Of a stretch of 64,000 nucleotides of DNA, positions 24,101 through 36,267 are shown piece by piece. The notes beneath the pieces are model-generated. The model made no database searches and was not told the origin of the DNA. It saw only the letters and a program-made list of their open reading frames with translations. Both the position numbers and the translations under genes were made by a program. Source of the DNA: Linepithema humile (Eukaryota > Arthropoda > Insecta > Hymenoptera > Formicidae); assembly GCF_040581485.1 (NCBI RefSeq), contig NC_090134.1, positions 2,976,001-3,040,000 on the forward strand, given 5' to 3'. Each line of letters opens with the position of its first letter. Positions within the stretch are counted from its first letter, which is position 1.

Positions 24101-25656
24101 TTTACTATTATCGTTCTTTTTCTGTTTCCTGTCTTCTCGAACTCGCCAATTGTTGAAAATTACTAAGCTACATACACTACAAGCTAGAATTAGATAATAG
24201 ATGTAGTCTGTAGATTTGGTTTTGTCAGTACCTAGCGACGATAATGGGCCTTCCTCTAATTAGAACGGACCATTAAGCTACGATCGTTAGATCCGTCGAG
24301 TTCGGTTCTTGCGCCGATTGGTGTCGGAAGGGTCGTACGTTTTATTGATAAATTCTTGAAGCGGTGTGTTTAAATTTTTATTAGCGAATCATTGAGTAAT
24401 CCAAAAACAAAAAACAGAAATTGAAAATAAATTTGGTAATTATGTTCAAATTGAGTTTAAAAAGTTTATGGAAATCAAACATTTTACATAAATTTAATTT
24501 AATTTTTTATTGTATTTTATTATTATTAATGCATTCTATATATTATCACTTATAGGAAAATATTAAATGTTAGTAATTTAATATTTTAGAATAAAAAATA
24601 TCCGCTAAAAATATTTTATCAAAAATTTGTTCAAATTAATACACATGAAGATCGGTACGTTTATTATATCTTATCTGACAGACGTTTTGATCGATAAGAG
24701 TCTAATATAATGTTATCTATGAAGATCGTAAAATCGTCGTCAGAATGTTCGCGGTTGAGAATCATCGGCGAATTGTCTGGCCATCATCGTCGCGTCGGCG
24801 AGAATCCGGCCGACGATAATTGATGAAATGAATCACGTTGACATCGACGGCGATCGTTAGCAATGAGCAGGAGAACACGGACCGCGAGCTATCGTTAATC
24901 ACCAGGTCTGACACATCCGAGCCATCGTTTGTTACTTTCGGAAAAGTTGTGCGGTCGCTTGACGCTTCGAGGCGAGTTATCGATTCTATAGGACAGCGCC
25001 GGTCGACTTATGGTTAATTAAAAATTAATGTATTAATTATTATCGCGCTTGGGATACTCTACTTGAAGGTTTTTTATTTCTTCCGTGCCATCGAATATTT
25101 ATAGACTGAAAAGTTTTGAAGATACAGAGCATTAAATCATAGATAATAACGTTAATGAAAAATAAACTTTAATGAATAAAATAGAATGAGATTACGTTAT
25201 TAATAAATTCTTATATAATATACAATATTTTTTGATTTCCTATAACTAAATTTTATATATAAATATTATAAGATGTTTATAGTATGTGTACATAAAGCTA
25301 TACATATGTACATATATATTTTTTTTTAAATAGTTATGTCTTTATTGTTAGAAATTAATGAATTCTTAATAACATAAGGTTTAAATTTTCTTGTTATAAA
25401 AAAAATTACATAAAACATCTATATATTTTGTTAGATAATTTTTTAAATAAAAATTGCTTTATCTCTTACAATATGTGGTGCAAATTGAAGTAAAAGAAAT
25501 TATTATAATTATTGCAAAATGAAATTATTACATAGAATTTGAAAATCTTTAAGGATATTTGGATATTCTTGTAATCATATAATTTTTTAGATTATTATTC
25601 AAAATAATGTCTATTTATATTTCAGTTATTTTTGCCTTAAAGTATTTTACAATGAT
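15152..25656. other. Gene-free stretch, probably intron or intergenic
   Basis: AT-rich sequence alternates with GC-richer islands near 16060-16210, 16960-17060, 17930-18070, 18590-18960, 19500-19800, 20220-20580, 21700-22080, 23150-23680 and 24690-25020. Frames in these islands are short and lack paired splice sites, so I call none of them genes. A CT run lies at 17768-17792 and a TA run at 20748-20766. The islands are candidates for conserved regulatory elements. Confidence 0.4.
20748..20766. repeat. (TA)n microsatellite
   Basis: An uninterrupted run of about nine TA units. Confidence 0.85.
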
Positions 25657-25745
25657 TGATTACAATTTTATGCTTTAGATTTATTCTATTTATTTATTGA
25701 TTACAATTTTATGCTTTAAACTTATTCTATTTATTTATTGATTAA
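25657..25745. repeat. Tandem repeat, 41-bp period, two copies plus a stub
   Basis: The unit starting TGATTACAATTTTATGCTTT is repeated at 25657 and 25698 with two mismatches, and a third start (TGATTA) lies at 25739. It is AT-rich and very similar between copies, so recent. Confidence 0.9.
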
Positions 25746-26094
25746 ATTATTAACGACCCTCGGTTTCGGCGAAGTTTCCGGTTGGACTAACGGGCGTGGT
25801 AACCAGCACTTGTACCGTGTCTCGAGGCTCTCCCTTGCCTTATCCCGGAAGTTAACAACTATCGGCTTTGTAACCGTGCTTAAGTTAACGCGAGTTTCGC
25901 GCGCGTTGAATAGTTTGCAAGTCCATTACAGACGCATTAAGAATATATACATATATCTCTGTATATGCATGTGCATGTCTGAATGCTCACTCACCGTTTC
26001 CTTCTCTTCAACTACAAGCGAGGATACGTGATACGCACGCGTGCGATCACTGCAGGGCATGACACAGTCGAGACTGACAAAGCTAACATCTCCA

Positions 26095-26163
26095 TGTGCG
26101 ATAGCGTGTTGGCGAAAGCTCTAACACTATCGGCTCTTAGAGCTGCTTTCGCCAACTCTCTAT
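26095..26163. repeat. Imperfect hairpin, about 20-bp stem
   Basis: GTTGGCGAAAGCTCTAA is followed after about a dozen bases by TTAGAGCTGCTTTCGCCAAC, its near-perfect inverted copy with a 3-base bulge. Weaker pairing (ATAG/CTAT) extends outward. It may be a degenerate foldback element or an RNA hairpin. It is shorter than a typical microRNA precursor. Confidence 0.6.
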
Positions 26164-26899
26164 GAAAGCTCGATTGACTTTAATCACAATTTAACTGATT
26201 CTCCTCCTTTTGCAATTACGGATGTTACAGCATGCTGGATGTAATTAGACATTTCAAAATAAGAAAAATATATTTCACAAGCGGAAACTTAAACGTAAAT
26301 TTCTTTTTAAGTTATAAATGATTAAAACAAAACATCTTTTTACGATTTTAAGGATTTTATGACTAGGACAAAATTTTTAATCTCAAACCGTCACATGATT
26401 TTGATTGTATTTTACATGTATATTTAAACTGAATATTCGGTTATTCAAATTACTAAAATCTTGAAAAAAAAAAAATTATGGAAAAAAAATAGAACCAATA
26501 AAATTCTGATTTCTAGCTATTTACTGTGGAAAGAAGAAAATTTACCAAGTCATATTTGACATTAATTGATATTCGTTGAGTAGTTATTCATTAACCAATT
26601 TTCTACTTATTCGAGCAAGTTATACGCCTCATGTAATTATGGATTCGATAAGACATGCGCCGGCATTACACGCTATTACACGCGGTAGCGCTTTGCTAAC
26701 TATAAAGCAGATGTATGCCGCGCGTTATGTATGAACTCACGCACGTTCGCATACGTGGTCAAGCGTACATGCCATCGCATCTATTTAATTAATTTGTAAT
26801 TCAAGGATTAGGATTCTATTTATGAATAACAATATTATTAAGTTGTAATATAGCTATGTTATAATTTTGTTTTGAACGTTATTAAAATGGAAATGTACT

Positions 26900-27860
26900 T
26901 ATCTTTTACAGATGAATTTTTCTACTATTTTGGCGCTAGTGAATCTTCATATTTGTTTCCTGCCCTAATTTCGTTTCGTTTTATAATAAAATGCGCGTCG
27001 GGAGTATCGTTAATGCCGAGAGTGTCGTTACAGTTCCGCGCGAGTACAAAACGTTGCATTCTAGCGAATCGTAAGACGAACGCATTTCGCCGAATCATGC
27101 GATAAATATTGGGACACGATCGCGCGAATCTCTTTCGAGGGGCGGGGGGCTTTCTTATCGACTTTGGACTCGGCTCGGGGGAGGAAAGGATCGACTTTTA
27201 TCATGGGATCCCGATTGGGACCCTTTAGTATCAGACGTGCCAACATACACTCAAAAAAATGATCTTGCAATAATAGCTAAAATTTTCTAGGTGTAAAAAA
27301 TTAACTAAAACAGATAAATGATTAGCAACTGTTGTGATATCGCATATGTAATTACTTAATCAGTTTAGATGACAGAAACAGAATATATATCTGTATTGTT
27401 TGTGAACTTTAAAAAGAAAGTTTCTCTAAAGCGCCTATCTATATAAGATCAATCACGTGTTAGATCATGCAATGAATAACATTTAGCAATGGCACCTAAA
27501 TTTTTCAGAAGCTATTGCTAGAACATTACTGCTATAAATTCTGTATGTGACAAACAATGTTTTCACAGATACGAAAAATAGCGATACATTCTTGTTGCGA
27601 TATCTAGAAATCTAACTACATCAGCGAAATATTTTTTTGAGTGTATGATACATGATGCATGCGATTATTATGTTACTTTTTGCAATCCCAAAAAAAGCGT
27701 AATGTTACTAATGCATGATAGTAACTTTTAAATCACATGAACCGCAGCAAAGAAGTCAGCATGTTTTGACTTGAATCCGTTAGTATTGGCACCGAAATGC
27801 TACCTGGTATCCGGTTGACCCCATGATTAACCGCACCTTACGTTCTTCGTCGTTCACCAT
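26900..27860. repeat. Local duplication, copy 1 (interrupted by a MITE)
   Basis: Segments here recur in order at 28050-28400: TTACAGAT.AA at the start, ATGCGCGTCGGGAGT, TTAATGCCGAGAGT, ATATTGGGACACGAT, TCGGGGGAGG.AAAGG and, past the MITE, a block near 27785-27845 ending in CGCACCT.A. Divergence is clear, so the event is old. Confidence 0.75.
27248..27643. mobile_element. Tc1/mariner-type MITE (396 bp)
   Basis: Terminal inverted repeats CACTCAAAAAAAT (27248) and ATTTTTTTGAGTG (ends 27643) are perfect over 13 bp and are flanked on both sides by TA (27246-27247 and 27644-27645), the target site of Tc1/mariner elements. The interior is AT-rich with no transposase frame, so it is non-autonomous. 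It interrupts copy 1 of the local duplication and is absent from copy 2, so it inserted after the duplication. Confidence 0.9.
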
Positions 27861-28049
27861 TCTTAGAAATTTTTTACATATTATTTCAACTAATTAAACT
27901 TTTTTTTGTATTCAAAAAATATATTTTTGAAAATTTTAATTCTTTGTTTAGACGTGTGCATAAATAAACGAATATAAAGTTTAATGTGCGCAGTAATTAT
28001 TTTATAAATATTAATTATTTCAAACGCTAATCTGCATTTATTTTTTTAT

Positions 28050-28400
28050 TTTACAGATCAACTTTGTGCGCGTAATCGGTGCTACAAAATATATTCGTTC
28101 CGTCGTATAGTATAACAAAATGCGCGTCGGGAGTGCCGTTAATGCCGAGAGTTATAGCGAATCTATAGATGAACGCATTTTTGCTGTATGACAAATATTG
28201 GGACACGATTTTTTTTTACTTTGGGCTTGGCTCGGGGGAGGGAAAGGTTAGGTTTCAATCATAAAATCTCGACTACGGCAAAGGTATCTACTCGGTTCTA
28301 CATGAAGGCCAATAGAATGGCTACCGAATGCTTTTCAGGTGCCTTGTATCTAGTCGGTTGATTGGATGACTAATCGCACCTCATCTTCTTCGAGCTTACT
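28050..28400. repeat. Local duplication, copy 2 (uninterrupted)
   Basis: It matches 26900-27860 as listed there but lacks the MITE. It starts just after a pyrimidine-rich TTTATTTTACAG and ends directly upstream of the possible first exon at 28.4-28.7 kb. Confidence 0.75.
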
Positions 28401-28429
28401 TTGCCCTCTGTTTTGAGAGAATCGTGCCC

Positions 28430-28684
28430 TAATTTATAAGTGCGGTCGTCTGAAACGTGGACGGGATTCGCGCGTAACGTCGCATTTTGGACAATTCGGT
28501 TCGATTCGCTTGCGACGTCGGGAATGCCGTTTAAAGTAAGTCGCGCGATTTTCGTATTTGGATATGCACGCGAGCAAGGCGTGCGCCGCGAACGCGTGTG
28601 AGTTAGTGTGGTGAGTGCCTCGAAGGATTGCTGAGAGGAGGAGGAGGCCTAGGAGGCATCGGGCGACAGCAGAGCAACGATATG
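28430..28684 (+). promoter_or_regulatory. Possible promoter and first exon ending ATG|GTAAGT
   Basis: A CpG-rich block ends in GCAACGATATG|GTAAGT (ATG at 28682-28684): an ATG as the last codon of an exon followed by a strong plus-strand donor. Purine-rich GAGGAGGAGGAGG precedes it. This could be the first exon of a gene, or an alternative first exon of a longer one, with coding carried on in phase 0 to the right. No partner exon is identified. An internal GTG|GTGAGT near 28614 is a rival donor. Confidence 0.3.
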
Positions 28685-30664
28685 GTAAGTAATTTATTGC
28701 ACAAAATGCTTTTTTAACGGTGGCGGTATAGAAGCGAGCTTAATATAGCGAAGCGTTGAGCTAAGCTTTTTTACTTATCAAAGTTACTTATTATAGTAAC
28801 GTCAAAATTTTTATTTGAGACAATAAAAATATAAAATATGAATTTAATAGCGCCATAATATTTTATAATTTAAAAATAATATTTTAAAAAGATTTAATTT
28901 TTTCGAAATTTAAATTGTTTAAGCTTTAGTCTAATTTTGATAGCGCATTTTGATACGCGCGATATCGGCTATCGCGTGCGAATAATTTATTTCTCACCCG
29001 TTGTTTGTGTTTAATTCAATCTTGTTAGGCTTACAAGATATTTGAGATTGTATACTGATAATAAAAATGCAAAAATTAGTGAAATATTAAGTAGAAAAGG
29101 TTACAATAAAAATTATTTGCTTGGTTTTAATTCTCGGATATAAAAAATAACATCGCCAGTTGAGAAATTATATCGCAGACTTTCAGTCTTTCTCGGACGA
29201 CAAGAAACAAACTGTCAATAGCGAAGAGAATTTTTTCACGTAACGCTTATTCCACGAGATTTGTATCTTCCTTCTTTAGGTAATATATAAAGACTTCGTC
29301 GTGCTTTTTCGTAGTCGGCTACGCGAAGTGTACCTTTTACGCGAAGCGTTTATGCGACGTGCGTTTCGAGGATACGTAGCCGGAGCTTTCCCGCAAAGAG
29401 CTTTCGGCATCGTGCAAGGACTGCTACGAGCTTACCAAAGAGCTCCGCAGAGACATCCGGCTAGCTCCGTATCCCTACGGCCTCTTCTCCTACCGCGCGC
29501 AGTTTTCAGCTTTTACCCTTTCTCTTTTTTCTTTACGAAAAACGGTCAGCCGTATCGTTTCCGTCCGACATAGCGCTGTCTAAGGACACCGGGGAGCACT
29601 GGACGCTATTGCATGAGATATACAGTTAGATATATATATGTATGTTCTACGTACGTGCTTCGTTCGAACAGTTATCGATATTCGATTGTGATTCTCTCAC
29701 AAGACTGTGGTGGCCATAAAAGTATATTCGAAGGAACGTAAGGTAACGCGAACTGTGTAAAGAGAGCAAAGATCTATACTCCCTTCATTTTTCCTATGTA
29801 ATATATATCCTTGCTTGTGGACGACGAAGTAATAAAGTCTGCGCAAACTATCGCAAGCTCAAAGGAGATATAATTACACTTCCAAATTTCTCTTATATAA
29901 ACTAGGAGAGTCCTAAACAAAATTACTTCCCCCCCCCCCCTTTCTCCATCCCTCACTCGTCGCAGTCACGGCATTGAAGATCATTTTCGCCGAGTCGCGC
30001 AACTTCAACTTTAGACATAGCACGTGACTCGTGTCACAAGGACTCAGCTACCCTTCGCCAGGACGATAAATCACGGGGAACCCGTTGAGCCCCTTTATTC
30101 GCGCCGCAAAAGCAGCTCCGTCTTCCTCCGTTCATCAGCGAAGTGACGTGGCCGTTGCGGCAACTTTTTGCTGTTATACAGGGTGTCACAAGACCGCATG
30201 TTCCTTTAGATAGAAAGATAATAGAAAAGAAACTAAGGAGAATGGTAGTCTTTTTTTATTATTGAGGCAGTAATAAATTTTTCAGTTAAGTTAATCAAAT
30301 AGCAAGTTAATTTTATCTAGATTTTGCGGAATTATTTAACTTTGCGAATTAAGAAGCTTTGACATCGAGAAGAAACCTTGAAAGTATTAAACTTAGCATT
30401 CCAATTAATTTTTACTTGAATTTGTTTTAATAAAGAGCTCAGAGCTACTTGCTCGTCGAGAATTTAACATTGAAAATTGCGGTAAATAACGATTTTCTAC
30501 TTAAGTAAGACAAGATGCGCTTCGAAGTGGTCGTAAAATCTATATAGTTGAAAGAACATTTAGTCGTTCCGGCACACCCAATATAACGTAATACGCGAAA
30601 ACGTCGTAGGATTCTTCGCAAAACGCGACTCACGATGGCGTAATAAAGTTGCTTAGAACTTACC

Positions 30665-31060
30665 TTTGAGAAATGATGGTGGTTCCTGATGATGACTGGC
30701 GTCGTCGTCTCGAAACAAGTCGAGGGGATGACGGTGGACAATGGGCGAAACGTAGGGGAATGTCGGAGGAGAGAGATGATGACGGATAGGACGGTTCGAG
30801 GGAGTGAAATCGGGAAGAAGTGACGAAGGGCGAGTAGCGACGAGTGTTCGAGACGGTTACGCGAATCGGCGGATGGTGGTAATACGACGGGAGGAGGAAA
30901 CACGGGAGTTCGCGCGGCAAGAGGAGAGCCCGAGGAGAGCGCGGAGGGCGAAGTCGCGGATGCAGGAACCTGTACGGGAATGGGGAACGGGGGGCGAATG
31001 GGTGGGTGAGGCTACAACAAAACAAAACACGATGAATGTCCCGATGTGCAAGCTGCAAGC
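30665..31060 (-). other. Possible leftward 5' exon
   Basis: On the minus strand a CpG-rich block ends CTCAAAG|GTAAGT at 30665/30664, a strong donor. The 132-codon frame through it (from 31058) is rich in Ser, Pro and Arg and looks like composition rather than protein. If transcribed, it is most likely a 5' UTR exon of a leftward gene with no identified partner. Confidence 0.25.
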
Positions 31061-34000
31061 AGAAAGAACGCCACGAAGATGGATGGTTAGTCCTCGTCCC
31101 GTCGGTCTCGCGCGGTCGCGCGCGCTGAATTATCTAGATAAATGCGCTGGGACGTACGACATCGTCCACGAACACCGGATTTACGCTTCGGGGTAATCGT
31201 TAAATATTTCCAAATTGGTCGCGAATTCATGAAAGCCGCGAGCGCTCCGCTGTACCGCGAGGGATTTGTTTATTGCTGTTGCGCGTTAGTCTATTGATGG
31301 TTTCGCATTTCGTTTTCGAGATAATTCGCGCATTGGAAGCTGGCCGCACGTCGCAAATCAATTCTGTTTTTTGTAATCCGTAAAATGGGGTCAAGCGGGA
31401 CAGCGGAAGCTATCTCACAAATAGACGACATAATAATTTTAAAATATGATAAAACTAATTAGTTTTTTATAATTATATTCTCAGAAAGTGATTTACTTTT
31501 CGACAAAGAAATTTGCAACTTATTGCAAATTATTATCACAGGTATCTATAAAATATAATTAAGAAAAACTATATTTTGGTTATCATTATTTGATTCTTGA
31601 GGAATTTTTCTCTTCGACTGAAAACCGATTGCAAATTCAGAATTTATATTTATATAAAGAATAACAATAATGCATCGAAATACTTTTCATAAACAAGTAA
31701 CTTAGCTAAGCCATAGAAATAGATCAATTTACCTTGACAGTGCCGCTAGATGCGCTAGAAGCGGGCAAGCGTCACGTCCTCGGCGAACGAAGAGAACTTA
31801 TCCATATCTTGAGTGCGAGCAAGAACAGAAAACAGTCTTCCATTAAGTAACTGACGTGAACTAAATATTGTCTCTGTGAATCTTGAAAAATAACTGAGAC
31901 ATAAAGATTAATTTTTTTACACATGGTACTCATTAACTCAATGAGTGTATGTTTCCTTCGTTTGTAATATGTAAATTTGTAATTTTGCATTTAAAAAATG
32001 ATATATTAGTGTTTCCAATTGTATCAAATTTTTCTAATTATTTAAAACATTTATAAATTGATTAACATTGATTAACATTAGAAAATGATTTACATATATT
32101 TTTTAATCGAATTGATCAAAGATTAAAAAGTCACAATGCCACTATTTTATATACGATTTTTAAGTTGAGTTGAAAAAATTCATGTGCTTGCGAAACTACG
32201 AGCTTCTCGTCCTCGTACTACAGCGTCTGATTCCACGGGCTCTTCAAGGTTCTTCACCGACCCTGAAGAGGAACGAATGTGAGGGGAAACGGTCATAGTT
32301 CTATTTCTGTCGCTCGTGAATCATACCGCTCGTACCTATCTCGTCTAACGCGTATAAGGCCTTGATACGGCTACGTTAAAAGGTGGATGCTCTCGATAAC
32401 ACGCGCTCTTAACGATGATTTCATAAGCGGATTATTCTTGTAATAACGTTAATCTTATAATAATCCTCTTTCTCGTTTTCTCAGTCTAGTTTAAAATTAT
32501 GTTATTTGCTACAATAATGCCATATTGAAGAAGAAAAAAATTACAAATTAGTATTTCTTAATTGCGAACATTTTCAAAGAAGAATACATAAAATAAAGTA
32601 AATAATATTATGAAAGAGTAATTTTTAGTGATAAACGCGACTTGAAATACAAATAAATTTTAGAAAGTAACAAGAGAGACCTATAGAAATTCTAGAATTT
32701 AAAAAACTAACATTAGCTCGCAATATTGCTTGAACCAATGCTATTTGGCCGCTCACACTTTGCAGTTGAATTATTTGATTGAGATATTTTGTTGTAGACA
32801 TAGTTTGGAAGTGTATTCTCGATGTTTAATTAAACGATCGCGTAACAGCAAGGAATTCGATGGATTACTGTATTTCTGATTAAATGAACATTACAACGGA
32901 ATTTCGCTGATACACCGCATTGTCCTGATGTGCCAATTACCGGTTACGTAGTAACGATGTACTGACGGCGAAATTTAACTGGACTAACGTGAAATGGAGA
33001 ATTGTCTACAGAACTTTAACATTCAATAAACTTGCGGATAATAGCGCGCCGATACCGGTATTGTGCCGCAGCAGTCAGCTTGACCACTATTAGCGTCGTT
33101 TCGTGAATTTGTGCACCGTCCTGGCTTTACTGCATTAGGATTCATGTGTTTAATCCGCGAATGGGAGGATCGTGCCGACGGTTGCGTTTAGGTGTATTAC
33201 CGTATCGTTACGGAAATGCAACATAACGAATTATTTCATTGTTTCTCTCGTCAAAACTGATTCAAAATTGAAAATTAGGTAATTTCGAAACATTTTCTTT
33301 TTTAAATAAAAAGACAACACTCAGAATACTTGAAACATTTAAAAAATTTCAATAAATTTCTGTACTTTTTTCATTTTCTTTGTTTCTATCTTAATGTTAA
33401 TAATATTAATGATTTGAATATTAATATTTAGATTAAAACATTTCCATTAGAATAGGTATATTTTTCTATTTTCTTGACTTTTTACAAATTGTAAAGCTCA
33501 TAGAAGCAATTATTTTACTTCCTGCGTGAATAATTGCTTCAATATTCTTACATTTATAGCAATGTTTTCTGTAATGAACAAAAGTAGAAATATTGTGCCT
33601 TTTTCACGCAATTTAATGTGTCATAAACGTCGACAGCGTGAAATAAATGATGTACACATTGTTGCAAACTTTTCTGTACAGCGAGACGTATCGATAATAC
33701 TCGGTTCTATTCAGTACGCTCAAAGTTATCGACGACTTTAAGAACTTTGCCGAGCCTGTTGATTTCAAAAGACACATTGTACGTGAGCAACGACGACTCC
33801 GCTCGAGAGTGAGCATCGAGAAATCGTCGAGGGAGAACATTTATTTTCCGGCTGCGAAGCGCGCGCCTCACGTTACCTTCGAAACACTCCTCTATGTAAA
33901 TTACTGTCGATACGCGAATGCTTCTTTTTGTTTTACATTCCCTATCTCCCCGTTGTTATCGGAAACCATTGAATTCATGATCGTTTCGCGGACGAGGGTG

Positions 34001-35459
34001 AAGAGAGAGGGGGGGACAAGCGCGCTCTCGAATGAATAAAAAAGGCAATCGGTGCTGGGGCGCGATGTAAATTCATTACACGTGTATGTCGCGCATTCGT
34101 CCGAACGCGTTTGTTTGTAGAATCTAATCAAATATTGTCGCATGCTCATTCGCGCCATTTTTTTATAAAAGTTTTATTGTCGAAGTTGGTGGAAATGCGA
34201 CGATTCGATCGTATATGACATATGCTTTCTCCATAGTCGATATTCAATATACTGCTTGTATATAAACAATTACATTAACGAACTGATTTTTCGAAAATAA
34301 AGATATTGCTTTTAATGCAAAAACGAGTCCCGAAGAATCAAATAATATTGTTCTCTAACTTGTTGTCACAAATAGAATGTAATTATGCTATATAAAATCG
34401 GTTTATAGCAATAGCAAACTAATTTTTTCACTGCAATTTTCTTAAAAAGATATAAATAAGTAAACTTTTGTTCTCTCTTTCCCGTATTATGTCAATTTGA
34501 GCGGTTTATATTAAATTAAATTATGTTAAATTAAGATTAAATTGAATAAATTTATTAAATTACATTTAGTTAAATTTTAAATCTCTTTTCAGGCTATTAA
34601 GACAGTAACATATTAAATTTGTAATTTTTTATCAAATCTTATTGTTAGTTAATTTTGCAAAATAGAATGAAAAATCCCTAAACTAGCAGCATTAGTTCCA
34701 TATGAACTGCTCTCGATTATGACGTCATTTATTTATCGGGGTCAGGTCGAGGCTGCCGCACTAGTTATGTTACGCAAATGTAACCACTGGGTAGTCGAGG
34801 GTTAATATGTTACCGCGGCGTCGCGCATGTTCAGGAACGACAAACTACACTGTGCTCGTGCTCAGACCGAACGAGAAATTGCCGCAATTCCGACGAAGGC
34901 GGAATCCTAAGCGCGTAGTAGGCTCGGTAATTCTCCCCGTTTGAGGAAGGTAACGCGAAGGCTTGCCACGGTGGCGTACTAAACACTAGACGCCGGGTAT
35001 AGCGTATTGGGTTGCTCGGTAATACGTATCGGACTACATTTCACGGTTGATCGAGGCGTCCGGGCACAAGCCGGCAGCGCCATAGACTATTTCCCAAAGG
35101 ATTTCTAGAGCGATATAATGGGTTTGCCAAGGTATAACGTAGCTGGCTACCTAACTCTATCGTATTACCGGGCCGACCGAGCGCTCTTCCGACCGGAGCT
35201 CGACCGACCGTGGCCTCAATCGAGTCCTCACGGGGTGAATTCGTCAACCTGACGCGCTCTCGCGGGCCGTCTCGGAGCAATGAGAAAACGCCGGGTTGAA
35301 CGCGTTTCTGCGCGGGGTTTGATTTGAAAATTACACTTCCTCGCCACGTACACCTCGGCGATCTCGTACTTCTCGCAGCGATTCTTCCCTCGCTTTTGCC
35401 TCGCGATCATCCCCCGGGCGTACATCTTTTCGCTTCCGTCAGGGGCGAAACTTCTCTCT

Positions 35460-35495
35460 GCCTACCTACATACCTACTTACCTACCTACCTACCC
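35460..35495. repeat. (CTAC)n-like tetranucleotide array
   Basis: CCTACCTACATACCTACTTA and further CCTA units, slightly degenerate. Confidence 0.9.
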
Positions 35496-36245
35496 GATCG
35501 CTTCTATCTCGCAGGATCTGTGAAAAGGCTTCTTCAGGTCGGGTAAAATTGAAAAGTGGAGCTACGAATCTCGTTTAGATCGTTCCGTGCGATTCGGGTA
35601 AGGTCGGCGCCCGCCCGCGCGCGGACGCGCGCGCGTGCTCCCCGTACGCGATTTATCGACTTCCCTTCTTCGCTCCCTCGTTGGGAGCAGCTCGATTTGA
35701 TCCGAGAAAATCGCATTCTGCGCGAAGTAATAAAACGCGAATGTACTTTTGCTACGAAGAGCGGCTATTAATTATCGCGCCTGATAGTCATCCCTTCCCC
35801 TTCCTGCTTTTCACGTTCTTTTTCATTTTGAGGCGTGCTTTTCTGGCGTGTACCTTCGGCAGAGCGTACGGAGACTACGGATGTCACGGGGAGCATTGTG
35901 TGAGCATACGAGGTCGCGTATCGAGAGTCTTTTGTTGGTGCTACATAAAGAGGGTAGAAAGGAATGAGAAAGGCTATTGTCTCGGCAGTCGTGCCACTAC
36001 GAGAACGGAAGTACTTCATGCCCGTATTTCAGGCATTTTTTAATACCACGAGTGACTTGTGCCGCGCTGAGCGCTATTAACCCTTTCAGCCCAGATTATT
36101 TCTAAATGTTCAAAATAATGCTGGAACATCTTCCGTGCTTTATTTACTTTATTAATTTTCTGCTATATTATACTACTATAGCCTGCTTAATTTCTCGGAT
36201 ATATTTTATATTTTAGGATTTATTAAATTAATATAACTAGAATTG

Positions 36246-36267
36246 TTTTTTTTTTTTTTTTTTTTTT
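36246..36267. repeat. Poly(T) run, 22 bp
   Basis: An uninterrupted T homopolymer. It could mark the reverse-oriented tail of an old retro-insertion, but no element body is recognisable beside it. Confidence 0.9.

Noticed and set aside
30177..30187. TACAGGGTGTC, like the end of the element at 44668
   Set aside because: No inverted partner within 1 kb, so not called an element; possibly a decayed remnant.
30804..31196. 130-codon plus-strand frame, Arg/Glu-rich
   Set aside because: CpG-rich composition keeps several frames open on both strands; no family match. The minus-strand donor at 30664 is the only feature kept there.
35514..35597. Exon-like segment between CTCGCAG and TTCGG|GTAAGG
   Set aside because: Stops in all three frames from the stronger acceptor; only a weaker internal acceptor (TTCTTCAG at 35537) leaves one frame open. 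Kept out as coding.
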